Assembly (NCBI RefSeq): GCF_000247695.1
Contig: NW_004624747.1
Location: forward strand, 26,652,632-26,716,631
Origin: Heterocephalus glaber
Taxonomy: Eukaryota; Chordata; Mammalia; Rodentia; Bathyergidae
Direction of reading: 5' to 3'
DNA length: 64,000 bases
Shown piece after piece: positions 39,511 to 51,365 of the stretch. The position numbers were made by a program, and so were the translations under genes. The notes under the pieces are model-generated. The model worked only from the letters and a program-made list of their open reading frames with translations. It did not search any database and was not told the DNA's origin. How positions within the stretch are numbered: position 1 is the first letter of the stretch; each line of letters starts with the position of its first letter.

Positions 39511-41416
39511 AAAGTATAAATAAAGAACAAATAGAAGATGAATAATAGCGAGGTAGATCTCTCTCAAAGGGGAACGGGATCAAGTGATCTACAGAGGGGC
39601 AGGAAGAAAGGCAAAGGGGATGAAAAAAGGAATTAAGACGTGTTACGTTCATGCACAGACTCCACACAGGGGATGTAAACACTGTGTACTAAAACACACA
39701 TTACTAAAGAATAATGAGAAAAAGAATAGCCACAATGACCCAAAGCCACTGAAAGAGTCCTCTCTTTCCCAGCTACTTATTCTGTGAGGTTGAGTAGTTT
39801 TTCTACCAATCAATAAAAACAATGTTATGACCACGGACTGAATGCAGAAGCAGGGACAAAAATTCAGCTGGCATCTGCTAAACCAGACATTAAATAAATT
39901 CACAAGAATGTAACTGGTACATTTCTTTTCTCTCTCTGTTTTTTTCCCCTTGGAAGATGTAATTGTTTTTCACAAAATTATGTCATTTATGTTAACATGT
40001 GGTGGCTTTCACAATTGCTTTTTCAAATACATAACTACACACTTAAAAACTAAGCTTCTATTTCTAATGAGCAGCACATATTAATAGGTAGAAATCGTAT
40101 TTTAAAAGTTATGTTTGGTTTTGCTTTTCTGGTGGAAATGGGGACCCTAATAACTGAATAGGACCAGAGGTCAAAGTGAGGACGGCAGCCCTAAGCAGAC
40201 CACGTCTGTGTCCGGCCAGGGCTCGGGGCTTGGGACCGACATGTGGCCCACGGCCCAGCAGTGTGCTTCCTACCTTTGGGGCATCCGTCGGAGAGCTGAC
40301 TCCGAAGGCAGAGTCCTCAGGGACTGTTGGAAACTCACTCAAGTCTCCACATGGCCTCTTGGCACTGGGACCTTCAGTCTCAAAGGTGCTGGTGCCCCAA
40401 GAACCCTAACTCGCATGACACCTCACGACGTCTGGTCACCGTGTGCTGCTCTGACTAATTTCACTTCCGCTGGATGTGAGGAGTTAATTTCTCAGGAGGC
40501 AGACCCACCCCGAGCATACTCAGGGATCCGTGCGTCATGACATCATCTCCCCAATTCCTCCTCAGACATTAGCTGTCTGTCCCACTGACATTGTCATATG
40601 TGAAAGCATCCACAGTGCTAAAAAAATCTCAAATCGATCTGTTCTCTTTCCCGAGAAATGACTCTTGCAAATCTACAGAAAGGTGTCTGCTTTTTTTCTA
40701 AGATGTCTGCTTTGAAAATAAATTTTTTGAAGTCTTTTAAGCATTATGAAACCTTACAATTCTTATGTTTGGTTCACTGTTGTACTGCATCTCCCTTTAT
40801 TTTATGCCATCTTTGCATCTCTGGTTTACTACAGTTCACCTGAAGAGAATCTGAAATGTTTTATCTGGATTACTGGGTTGGTTCACGGAAATGAAACATG
40901 AGCTCCCATGTTCCCCAGATTTCTTCAGTGACCCGGCCCACAGCCCTGGCAGCCAAGAGCAGCTAGACGGGAACTGTCTCCACACATCCGGGCCACCAGG
41001 GAACGGCCGGAGCAGTGTGGGCCGCACCTTCCAGGGATCGGGTCAGCCAGACTCCGAACCACCACCCCAGGGAACGTTTCCGGGAGAGGCTGGGTCTTCC
41101 TGACCTTTGTGAGCTGGATCTGGGGAGACTGCCGTGTAGGAAGATTTGGGGTGGGGTGGAGCGCAGGAGCCTGAAAATAGGATTTCGAATGGATGCTCTT
41201 TTGCTTACAAAATAATGGAGATCTTCTGACCAATTGCTCAATTCGCCCATCACACCGCCACATTGGAAGTGCAAAGACCCTGGGGAAGCAGTAAGAGGTG
41301 TGGAGTCAGCGGAGAATTGAGGCACACGGGGAGACTTCCACACATGGGTACGAACCGTGGTTAAGGCCTTCTGGCCCAGCCCTGCAGGGCTGCCTCGACC
41401 CTGATATGAGGCTCAG
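39511..41416. other. Stretch without recognised gene or repeat
   Basis: AT-rich at 39.8-40.1 and 40.6-40.8 kb, otherwise mixed. Nothing exon-like found. Confidence 0.45.
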
Positions 41417-41546
41417 CAAACACACACACACACACGCACACACATGCACACACGCATACACACACACGTGCACACACACGCACACACATGCAAACACGCA
41501 TACATACACACATACACACATGCACGCACATGCACACACGCGTGCA
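41417..41546. repeat. (CA)n microsatellite with CG and TG variants
   Basis: About 130 bp of CA dinucleotides interrupted by 'cgcaca', 'catgca' and 'catacaca'. The Cys/Val and His/Thr repeat frames across it are artefacts. Confidence 0.95.
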
Positions 41547-41567
41547 CCCCATCCTTTGGATTTGCTC

Positions 41568-41655
41568 TAACGTTCACTGAGGCCCTACTATGTGCCAGAT
41601 TCTGTGTGGAGCAGGGGGTGACAGGGATGAAGGACCCAGAGAGCGTTTCCCTGTA
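41568..41655 (+). repeat. L2 LINE 3' fragment
   Basis: 'gttcactgaggccctactat', 'gtgccagattctgtgtggag' and 'gtgacagggatgaaggaccc' follow the L2 3'-end order ('tattgagcacctactatgtgccaggcactgtg...'). Confidence 0.65.
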
Positions 41656-44589
41656 TCGCTCTGGAGAATGAGGACATTTACTGTAAAAATGGTAATTGCA
41701 AGCAAGGGCTGAGGACAGCATCCCCAGCTGCCGCCGCCACAGGAGGAGGGGACTGTTTTCCTCCCGTGTGGGGCAGGTGGCTGGGAAGTTATACGGAGTG
41801 TCAGGAACGCGGACAGGAAGCCTAATTCCACTCTTAGTCCACAGAAAGCAGTCGCTGTGTGACTCCACGCGGTGGCACCTGAAGCCCGCTGTTTCTTCAG
41901 CCCTAATGGACGAGGGAATGGAGTGAGATTTCGGTATTCACCGTGGGCTGAACAGTCATGCAGAAGTGACAGCGGGTGGCAGGAAGCCCCAGGTGCATCC
42001 CCGTGGTCCCGTCCAGGTGACTGCATCTCGAGGCAATGGGAGCCGGTCCAGAAGCTGCCTAGTGAGCTTGGGGCCAGGGCTCCCAGCAGCCGCTCGCCCG
42101 GAGCAAAGCCGAGCCAGGCACACGGCGCGGCCTGCAGCCCTGCTTGTCCTCTCTGCCACTCAGGCCCCTGGCCCCTGCCCCAAGATGCACATCTCGGGGA
42201 CAGGAAGTCGTGTAAACGTAGTCAGTAGTTAGTAGTGGTAGTTAGTCTAAACATAGTTACTTCAGCAATCCTCGCTAAGACAGGAGTCCGGGCAAAGAGT
42301 CTTCCTAGGAGCTGAGTCCTAGATCCCTGGCGGGGAGACAGGAAAGTCCCGGAGCTGCAGGATGCGCATGACACAGTCCTCAGAGCCCCCTCAAAGGCTG
42401 ACGCCATCGGTGACTGCCATGGGTACCAGGTGAGGGGTGACTACACTACGGCCATCTGGCCACCAGGGGAGAGGGGACACAGGAGCCCCAACAAAGAGCA
42501 GAGGGAGCTGTCCCTTATCAATCGTGGTTAGCCATGGCTTTAGTGAGATGGCGCCCCCGCTGGACCCCTCACAGCAGCCGTTTCCTGCGACGGAAATCCT
42601 GTTTCTGGAAACACAAGCATCTCTTAAGGACCTGGGAGCCATTCCCAAGAGTGTGGGTGCAAAAATTGCAGAGGGCAGAGTCCTCACTTTGGCAGCTAAC
42701 TGTGACAAGCACCAGCGGGCTCCTCTGGGACGCACTCACCAGCCTCGGACTCCGCTGAGCCCTGTCAGTACTGATCACAGCGAGTCTCAGCCCCTCCCCC
42801 TGCGAGGCTCTTCTGAACTTCTGCCACAACTTCTGCCCTCGGTCTGCTGGGGAAGGTGTTTTCCATAAGCTGCTCTCTCTTGAGGCCCCATAAAAGCTGG
42901 TGACCGGAGGTGGACGGAGTCTTGAGACCACAGCCCTAGACTCAGACCCGAGAGCAGCAAGGGTGCTGACCCGACGGGGACTAAAGAGCAAACCCTAAGG
43001 GACGCAGCCACGTCCCATGGAGGCCCAAGATGTTCTCAGTCCTGTCACCTCCCACAGGCTCTGGTCCAGCCCAGGTCCAAGCCCAGCTCCATTAGCAGGC
43101 GACAGAGTGCTTGCTCCTTGCAAACACAGCTTCTGTGCACATCTGGCCTTGAGCCATGCTCTGCGCCTTGCAGAAGGAAAACCCATTCCCAGAAGGGGTC
43201 CCTCCACCCCATCACACACCCACAGCCCAATCAACCCTGACCTGGCCAGGACCCCTGAGACCAGCTCGGAGGCTGTGACTCCCCTTTGCACTGGGAGGTC
43301 ACCTTCCTCCCAGCTGGCAGCAGAGAGGACAAATGCATAAGCCCTTGTTAGCTCTGCTGTCCGAGGACAAAGAGGGAGGTACAGGTAGGCGTGCTCGCTG
43401 TACCCAGACCACACTAGGGATAACTCCCTTCCATGGGAGCAATGCCTGAGCCCATCCTCTTTCCTGTCCCTGGACAGACGGATGCTGTTGGCTACAGTCT
43501 AACTTGTTCTTCTTTCGGAGTGACCATAGGACCTCCCGGAGTGAGGACTAGATGCAATCTGCACTTCCTCCTCACCATCTAGCTGGGCACTGATGTAAAG
43601 GAGTCTGCAGGGGAGGCCAGGGGAGGAGCTCACAGAAGTGGCTGCGTGGGTGCTCTGTGGCCATTGTGAAAAACAGGCATTGCCAAAGCCAGCGGTTGCT
43701 TCCGGACTGCGGAGTTGCCAAGGGGGGTGAACTGACACTGCCCTGGATCCTCTACTCCCAAAGGAAAGGGAAGGAAGACATGGGGCCATGGACCACTGGG
43801 AGAAGGGTGCTACCAGACAGTGATGTTTTAAGAAAAACTTCAGGGTAAGGAAAACCAAAGGAGAGACGTCATGGCTGCCGACGGGGCTGGGATCAAGGCC
43901 AAGGGTCACGATGATGAGGTGCTCCAGGCATGCACACTCCAGGGCTGTTGGGCGAGGTCCCCCAGATGCCAGCCCCTGGCCCGGGCCCGCCACACGGTGC
44001 TCTCTCTGGAGCCCTGGCTGGCAGGGGCTGGCAGCTGGCTCCTTGCTCCTGCCTCGGTCACCCAAAGTGCAGCCCGTGCTGAGTGTGACAGGGGCCACAT
44101 GTGAACTCCATGAACTCCCTGCATGCATACTGGAAGCACAGCCCAGTGAAAAACGTAAATAAAGTTTCGCTCCGCATACAGGCTTTGGAGTAGCGCTGCG
44201 CTGAGTTGGACTGCGTGCTGAGGGACACGGCACTGCCCTGCACAGAGGTGCGGGTGTCCTGGGCAGCATCTGCAGCTGGGACTGGAAGATGGGACTCAGG
44301 AGCCACGGCACTGAGGTGCCCAAGGCCGCACATGAACTCCTCATTCCTCTTTTATTAGGCCACATTTGCAGCACATTACGTTTCCGTTCCTTGTGTGGAG
44401 CTGGTCACGGACACAACACATCTTCTTTCATTTTTCATTCCCTCCCCTCCCCCCTCCTGCTCCGCTTCCCAGGTGAGAAAGGTCTGTCTCCCTTTGTCCT
44501 GTGGTCTGCCTTTTATTTCGTTATTTAAATTATTTATTTATACTTTGGGTTCTGCCTATAAAAGAAAGCGTACAAGAGTTAAGCTTGTG
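41656..44589. other. Stretch without recognised gene
   Basis: GC-rich DNA. The longest minus-strand frame in the window (291 codons, 43499-44374) lies here. It lacks any domain, overlaps plus-strand frames and is not bounded by a plausible transcript, so it is not called. Confidence 0.5.
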
Positions 44590-44985
44590 TGTCTGATTTA
44601 TTTCACTTAACATTATGGACTCCGGGTGCTCCCATTTTCCTAGAAATGACTACATTTATCTTCCTTTCTGCAGAGTAGTGCTCCATCATGTGTAGACACC
44701 ACATTTTCTTTATCCATTCACCTGCTGGTGGACATCTAGGCCTCTTCCAAGATTTAGCCACTGGGAAATGTGCTTCTATAAACACGGGTGTGCATGGATC
44801 ACTGTGACTGGATGACTTTAACTCTTTCGGTGCCATACCTAGAAGGGGAACAGCTGGGTCAAATGGAATTGATAGTTTTAGTCTTTTGAGGAATCTCCAC
44901 AGTGTTGCATTACATTACACTCCCACCAACACACAGAGGGTCCTTTTCCCCATAGCCTCAGCAGCCTTTGTTATTAGTTGATTTC
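44590..44985 (+). mobile_element. L1 3'-region fragment
   Basis: Ordered landmarks: 'ctgatttatttcacttaaca', 'gtagtgctccatcatgtgta', 'ccacattttctttatccatt', 'cacctgctggtggacatcta', 'gccatacctagaaggggaac', 'ttttgaggaatctccacagt', 'cactcccaccaacacacaga' and 'gcctttgttattagttgat'. This is the non-coding 3' end of an L1 of moderate age. Confidence 0.85.
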
Positions 44986-45408
44986 TTGACCTCTGGCACA
45001 GATCATGGGGCCCCTGCTTTGACACACGGTGTCCTCAGTGTCCTTGGGGGATGGGCTCCAGCAGCCATCTCAGATCCCCAAACGCCTGGTGCTCAAGTCC
45101 CCGCACAAAGTGGACTGACTCCGTGCACCCTCCTCTGCACCGCATCATCCCTACGGGCCTCCTGATGCCCAGCACGATGTCACTGCCACGGAGAGAGCTG
45201 TATGCTGCGTGTTCAGGGAATAATATTCTATACAGGTATAGTTTTTGCATATTCCCAATCCACAGGTGGTCGAATACATCCGTGAAGAACCCAGGTAAAC
45301 GAAAGGCAAATGTCATGTAAGTAATTAGTCCTTAGCTGTTTTTACAGATTCTGAAGAAAGCTAATTCAGCTCTTACAAGGTATGTTTTCTTTTAAATTAA
45401 CTGATAGA

Positions 45409-45437
45409 GTGCTTGCTTCGGCAGCACATATACTAAA
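45409..45437 (+). pseudogene. U6 snRNA 5'-end fragment (tailless retropseudogene)
   Basis: Starts exactly at U6 nucleotide 1 ('gtgcttgcttcggcagcaca') and follows U6 through 'tatactaaa' with a single C-to-T change at 45414. It then stops, covering only 25-29 of about 107 nt with no poly-A. A perfect 16-bp direct repeat 'taaattaactgataga' flanks it at 45393-45408 and 45434-45449. The last four U6 bases 'taaa' overlap the start of the downstream repeat, as expected if the cut target primed on the RNA there. The internal U6 sequence needed for function is absent. Confidence 0.93.
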
Positions 45438-45585
45438 TTAACTGATAGAAAATAAAGTAAAATTAAATTAAATTGATTTTTAAAAATGAATGTTCCTAGG
45501 GCACTGTTTACATACTCCACTGAGAATAGGGTTATGTCGATGGGAGATGGGACAGGTGCAGCGAAGAGTTTACAGATGTGCATTT

Positions 45586-45693
45586 TGTTGTTGTTGTTTT
45601 TGTTTTGTTTTGGAACTGGGGATCGAACTCGGGTCTCGGGTCCTTCCACTTGCGAGGCAGGTGGTGGAACCACTGAGCTAAATTCCTGGCCCC
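45586..45693 (-). mobile_element. ID SINE, minus strand, with 13-bp target-site duplication
   Basis: The plus strand shows a (TTG)/(TTTTG) tail at 45586-45611, then 'gaactggggatcgaactcgg' (B-box side) through 'ccactgagctaaattcctgg' (A-box side). Perfect flanking repeats 'cagatgtgcattt' lie at 45573-45585 and 45694-45706. Low divergence suggests a fairly recent insertion. Confidence 0.92.
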
Positions 45694-46304
45694 CAGATGT
45701 GCATTTGCAAAAGTGAGCTCTCTTGAGTAGTTTTGATGCACTGTTACTTTTTTAAGAGTTAGTTTAATGGGCTCAGGATGTGGGGGTCCTGGGGTGACAT
45801 TATCTGGGTGGAGGCCGTGGAAATGCTGCTTCTCAGCCAGCTCAGAGGCCTAAGGGATCCAGATCCAACCAGGGCTGGGACTGGTCACCATGGCGAAGGG
45901 CCACTGTGCAGTGGGGGACACAAGAGGAAAGAGTGTCTGGCCAGGAGATCCACAGCGCAATTCCGGGAGGCCTAAGGGCGTAGCTCCCTGTTCCGCATAG
46001 GCCAGTCCAGCCCTGTGGGAAAGAGGAGCCTCTGGACTTCAGTCCCCAGGGAGCACTTGTCAGCACCCACAGTCTCTCCGAGCCTCCTCATCCAAGCCAA
46101 GCACTGTCCAGAGGCTGCTCCGGGAGGGACAGGGAGGGCCGGTGTCCGCTCAGCTCTCAGGCAGGAGGCAGAGGAGGTGGCACTGAGCAGGGAGCTCTCT
46201 GCTCCAAACTCTCCACCGGTGCTTTGGAAAATAAACAGAGGGCTCTTGGTTCTTTGGACGGTGTTGTCTCCGTGTCAACATTTTCTGTTCAAATATGCAG
46301 AGTG

Positions 46305-47027
46305 ACTGTCATTTATAATAGCCTCAACAGGGGCCAGCCTAGGTGTCCACAGGAGGACGGTGGGTAAAGGGTTGGTGGTGAATTCATAGAATGAAAAATG
46401 ACTCCACAAAAGAGGGATCAGACTACCACCGATACACGCAACTGCACAGACGTCTCAACATTTCAGCCCGGCGTGGTGGTGCACACGTGTAATCCCAACA
46501 CTTGGGGAGGATGAGGCAGGAGGATTGTAAATCTGAGCCCGGCCCAGGCAGCTTAGGGACTTAGTGGGATCCAGCCTCAAAACAGAAACTAAGAAAGGCT
46601 GAGGATGTAGCTCAGTGCAAAGGTCCTATGTTCAATCCCAGGACCACCAAAATAATTGTTCCATGTGAAAGAAACATCACATACATGCAAATATTGTAGG
46701 ATTGCATTTATGAGATGCTTTAGAAAAGGCAAATCAAATCTGTGATGAAACAAAAATAGAGCAATGTGTCCTCAGGTTGGGGAGGGATGGGAGTTGACCA
46801 GGAGAAGCATATGGTGACTCAGCAGCAGAGGGGACAGGATGGTCCGTGTCCCCAGGGGCTGTGAGCTTGCAAGTGACTCTAAAGCACATCTGAAATGAAC
46901 AGATGCAATGCAGGGTGAAGAGCCTGTGATGAAGCAGCCGAGAGTAACAAGATAACCAGGATCCCAGGTGACGGGTATGTTTGTGCTGGGTGTAAATTTT
47001 ATCTCCCTGAAAGCGCTCCGAGATTTT
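46305..47027 (-). mobile_element. L1 (L1M-type) 3'-region, minus strand, interrupted by a B1-ID
   Basis: 'cctaggtgtccacaggagga', 'gaatgaaaaatgactcc', 'aggattgcatttatgagatg' and 'aaaaggcaaatcaaatctg', then 'ggttggggagggatggg', correspond to the reverse complement of L1M 3' sequence. The run is broken at 46466-46655 by a B1-ID SINE, so the SINE is younger. Confidence 0.7.
46466..46655 (+). mobile_element. B1-ID dimeric SINE inside L1
   Basis: Left monomer 'cccggcgtggtggtgcacac', 'gtgtaatcccaacacttggg' and 'ggatgaggcaggaggattg'; right ID monomer 'ctgaggatgtagctcagtg' and 'gttcaatcccaggaccacc'. Confidence 0.88.
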
Positions 47028-47037
47028 ATTTGTTTAT

Positions 47038-47112
47038 TTGTGATGCTGGGGATTGAACCAGATCTTGGGCTTGTTAGACAAGCAATCTACCACTGAGCTA
47101 CATACCCAGCCC
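47038..47112 (-). mobile_element. ID SINE, minus strand
   Basis: 'atgctggggattgaaccaga' to 'ctaccactgagctacatacc', then 'cagccc', is the reverse complement of an ID SINE. The A-box side is at the right end. Confidence 0.85.
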
Positions 47113-48428
47113 TTCTGAAATTTTTATAATAAAATGTTGCGGAAAGTAGACACACTTGGATTCCCTACATGCTGAATCCGAATCTTTGGGAATAGTGAAA
47201 CCCCAACACTTATTAGAAAATCTATCTAAAATCAGCAATGCTGCGTGCACTGGGATTTGGGTTTCTGTTGTACTTGGGGCAGGACACAGGGACATTACCA
47301 AGAGCAGCGAGTGTGGCAGAGAACAAGCACCTCAGAACGTTTCTGCATTTGTCCCCCTGTGTGACAGTGGCCGGGAGCAGAGGGCCGGGTTATCAGTGGC
47401 CCCTGAGTAGGGGGAAGGAGTCCGCGGTCACCCGGGCAGTGGACATCAGAGTCAGGAAGAATCCCGAGTGCAGTCTGCAGCAGCATCACAGCGCTCCTGA
47501 CAGCACAGCTCAGGAGTCTGAGGCTTCTCCGGTCCTGCAGGGTTCTCAGGTATCAAGTGACGATGACACACTACAGAATGGAGCAAATGACAGAGACCGC
47601 CACGAGGGAGCAGATAGGTCAGAATGATGAGAGAGACAGGAAGCAGAAGCCAGGGAAATCAGGAGGCAGGAGCCAGCAGGCGCTCCTAGCTTCATAGACA
47701 GGGGCCGAGGGACAGTGGAGCTGGATGCCCCAGGACACGGCTACTGTCCTTGTCACACCTGCCAGAGGCATGGGAAGCAGGGGAGGGGTTTTCAGAGGAA
47801 CCCCAAGGTGGGGACTTGGTCCACTGCGGTGATCTCCCCCGTGGCCCACGCCCAGGTGTTGCGTGGCTCCCTGCTGCTGAGAGCTGGGATTGCTCAAAGC
47901 CATTTGCAGTGTTTGATGTCAGGGTGTCAGGAATCCTCCCAAACAGCAAGTGGAGGATCCCTCATTGCCCAATGCAAAGGGGTGCTAAGCCAGTTGGTAG
48001 TGCAAATAAACCAGAATCACAGGGAAACCAGAGAGCAGTGGGCTGTGAAACTCACATTGGTAAAATGACTAAACACTGGGGAGCAACGCAGGCCCGCTGT
48101 CTCCATTTGGAAATGGGGACCTGGTGCCTTAGAGCTGATTTTTCAATGAAACACAAGATAGATTCAGTTTGTCTTGGCTGAGATTTGCCTCAAATGAAAT
48201 CTATAGATTTTCTGGTGATTAGCTCAGTTACGCACACAAAGAGACACAGTTTAAATGTTTTTTAAGCCAGTCCCCAGGTTTGGGGGCCAATTTCAGCCTT
48301 CATGTCTCCCCTCTGGCCCTCCTCTCCGGGTGGCGTCCCCTGGCCACCAGCAAGCTCGCTCAGAGTCAGTGATTATCTGAGTTTATAATTAACACGGATT
48401 CACAGTCAGGCTCTGTGAAGATGGGAGT
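47113..48428. other. Stretch without recognised gene or repeat
   Basis: Mixed composition. Frames of up to 143 codons (47750-48181, plus) have no domain support. Confidence 0.4.
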
Positions 48429-49051
48429 GCATTAGTCAGGGTTCTCCGGAGACTCAGAACCAGCAGGAGGGTGAGACACAGTGGCTCCTCTTGTGTCAAC
48501 GTGCTGAGGCTCAGAGATGCCCAGGAGCTGGCAGGCCTTGCCGCCAGCTGGTCTGTGGGGACACATCCAGGAGAGAGGGCAGCAGAGTGGCATTTCCATC
48601 AGTGGACCCGGAGACGGGTGCTTTCTCCTCTATCTACTGCGGTCCCAACGGAAGGAAAAGGCAGGGAGGGCAGCGTTCCCTCTCCACGAGCTGGGGCATC
48701 CTTGTTCTCCTGCCCTCGAAGCCCGAGCTCCTGTTCTGGGCCTTCAGATGGTGGGACTTGGGCCAGCAGCTCCCTGATGTTCAGGCTTGGGGCCTTGGAC
48801 TGGCACTGCACTACTGGGTTCTTGGCTCTCCGGCCTGTGGAATTAGATGGAATTGTACCCACCAGCTTTCCTGGGGCTTTGGCTTGCAGATGGTGTAGTG
48901 TGAAAACTCTTGGCTTCCACAACTGCACAGCTAATTCCCACATAAATTCCTCTTACATGTCTCTATCTATCCATCCACCTACCCACCAAGCCATCCATCC
49001 ATCCATCCATCCATCCATCCAGTGTGTTCTATTTCTCTAGAGAACCCGGAA
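48429..49051 (+). mobile_element. Interspersed repeat with terminal inverted repeats
   Basis: The left end 'attagtcagggttctccgga' (48431-48450) and right end (49023-49051, containing 'tctctagagaacccgg') are inverted relative to each other. Between them 'gggctttggcttgcagatgg', 'cttggcttccacaactgcac' and 'ctaattcccacataaattcc' match a common mammalian repeat that ends 'ctctggagaaccctgactaat'. I cannot name the family. A (CATC)n tract sits before the right end. Confidence 0.55.
48964..49021. repeat. (CATC)n microsatellite
   Basis: Imperfect then perfect CATC units, ending at the right terminus of the surrounding repeat. Confidence 0.9.
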
Positions 49052-49059
49052 CACCACCA

Positions 49060-49345
49060 TCTATATCTAGGAAGAGATTCATTACAAGGTGTGGTTCACG
49101 TGGCTACAAGGCTAAGTCCTCCCATCTGCAGTTTCCAGGCTGGAGACCCAGGACAGCCAGCAGTGTCATCTAAAGGCCCGAGAGCCACGGACAGCTTCCC
49201 AGCTGGGTCTGAAGGTCAGAGAGGGCAGGCAAAGATCATGCTGCAGCTCAAGCTGGAGCTTGTGCTGTCCAACCCCAGCCTTTTTGCCCCACCTGCCCTG
49301 GCAGGAAGGGGCCGTGCACACCTGCACGGGGGAGCATCCACGCTG
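49060..49345 (+). repeat. Second partial copy of the same repeat family
   Basis: 'gaagagattcattacaaggt', 'gtggttcacgtggctacaag' and 'ccaggctggagacccaggac' match the opposite end of the family (usual order 'agagatttattataagg...gctcacgtg...gctggagacccagg'). It abuts the previous copy head to head. Confidence 0.45.
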
Positions 49346-51234
49346 CTCAGTGAACCAAGTCAATGGTTGTCTCACAGACACACCCAGCAGTAATGTCTAC
49401 AGCACAGGGGCACCGTGTCCCCTCCACACTGACACATAAGCAAGCCAGCACTGGGACACATGTGCTATTGCCACTAGACGCCTGTTGACCAGAACAGTAC
49501 TTGCAGTAGGTGTGAAAGAGTGAATGAAACAATGACATCTCTACATTTAATCCAATTTGCCAAAGGGAAAGAGCCTTTTAACTGTGAATCCTGGTCACAT
49601 CCTCTTACTGCCTCCTTTAAAGACAGAAATACTGCATTTCTTTACTGTATTAACACAAGAGCAAGTTGGAATGATGTCAACTCAATTTACCTTCCTTTAT
49701 ATGTTCTGAGAATGAACAGGGAGTTTTACTTTGTGATTGGAGACATCTTACCCTGGATCCCTCCAAAGGGAACGCCTAACGTAAAGTGAGTGAGACATGA
49801 CTTGATGACTTAGAAGTGTGACTCTGGGAGCAGGTGGGAGACACAGGCCTGACCAGAGGGTTGGGGGCGAGCTCCAGCTGGCGAGCAGGCCAAGGCCCCC
49901 CGGGGAGATGTCTCGTCTCTTCTGCATGTCTGGGACGTCTATAGCCAAGTGGTTTCCCCAGGGCTAGAGAAGCCCGGCAGAAGACAGGACTTGAGGTGCC
50001 TAGCTGAATCATGAACTGGTGGGCTACACCTGCGCCCATTCAGCCAACCTGCAGGACTCCAGCCACACCCCGCCTGGGGTCACAGTGGAGCTGGATGGAA
50101 TCTGACGGGGTGCCCTAAAGGCGTCTGGCATGGAAATATCTCAGGAGGTAGAAGACGGGTCCCCTTTTGCAATGTTTAGGCGTGTTTCTTACACTTAGCA
50201 TCATATTTATTTCATAGCATGTGTTTACCTCCTTTGGCCAAATGCTGAGGTTTGTTAAAAACACAATTTGTCTCACCCCTTTTCTTGTGGATGTAAATTA
50301 AATCGACACTAACACTTAGGTTTATAAAGTCCAAGTCACGGGCAGGATTCCTGTGTGAAAATCTGCCTCCAGACGGCACCGGATGGACAGGGATTTACGG
50401 CTTCAGTAAAAACGATGGCTTGCTTTAGACCTCTGGGTGCGGGCCATCTGGATGCACCGTGACGCCCTCTGTGGTTAGTCCAGACTCTCCTCACATCTGT
50501 GCAAGAAGCACCCCTGCCTGGACGCCGAGCTGTCACTGGCCACGGTGCACGCGTGCTGACAGGGCCAGCACCACCAGCCGGGGCCCTGCAGGCTCTCCCG
50601 GTTTTCTGTCCTTGGTGAGACATGGCTGATTTTCCCTAGCAGCACAACAGAAGGCTGGGACCTGCACTCCACCATTCAAGTGAGCAGACCCCCAGACTTC
50701 CGGCATGGCTGGCACAATTTTGGCAGCAGCCAAATTCTTTCTTCCTCCCCAAGTTTGGGGTCACATGGCCCTTGCATCGCCATCGAGGTTGGCGGGCACT
50801 GGATGCATTTCCCTTGTACTGACCACACTGGGATGAAACCTGTCAGACACTTAGCTCATGGAGGAGCGCAGCCCGAGGGTACCCAAGGTGGGCTCCGGAG
50901 AGCTGTGTGCACGCCTCCATCCGAGGGTGCACGGGAGCGGCATGGCCGGGCTCTGGCCAGAGGACCCGCCTCTGGGAATGCCCAGAGGTCATTGCCCAGC
51001 TGGCCAGGTCCCGGTGATGAGATCTGGGCTCAAACCCACCGCCTACACATGGGAGCCGCAGAGAGGGCCGAGCATAGTGCAGCTGTGCACAGAAGACACC
51101 CCCGCCCTGCTCACACACAGCAAGCCCCCAGTGCCCACTGCGGCCACCTCCCTTTTTCCTTTCTGGGAAAGTTCAACTGCCCTCTAGGGAAGCAGATGGT
51201 CAGCAGCCGGCTCTTCGGGGCCCAGAGAGAAGAG
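49346..51234. other. Stretch without recognised gene
   Basis: An AT-rich repeat-free block spans 49530-49760 (open for 89 codons but not exon-like) and another 50190-50330. The remainder is GC-rich. Confidence 0.4.
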
Positions 51235-51239
51235 GGTTT

Positions 51240-51365
51240 GACCAAAACATGGTGTCAGGAAGGAAGTTCTGGAACGTAACATACTCTAGATCTTGATGGT
51301 GGTGCTGGTCACAGACCGCTACGCATCTGCCGAAGCTCACAGAACCATCCACCAAAAGGGTGATG
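51240..51365 (-). mobile_element. L1 3'-region fragment, minus strand
   Basis: 'gttctggaacgtaacatact', 'cttgatggtggtgctggtca' and 'ccatccaccaaaagggtgat' parallel the L1M segment 'gttctggaattagatagtggtgatgg...aaaagggtga'. Confidence 0.65.

Noticed and set aside
41306..41570. Cys/Val-rich and His/Thr-rich peptides
   Set aside because: Both are translations of the (CA)n microsatellite in different frames and strands.
43499..44374. 291-codon minus-strand open frame
   Set aside because: No recognisable domain, biased Ser/Pro/Leu composition, and overlapping open frames in other phases. A chance frame is more likely.
45409..45437. Functional U6 snRNA gene
   Set aside because: Only 25-29 of about 107 nt are present and no PSE/TATA promoter is recognisable upstream; that sequence is the duplication flank.
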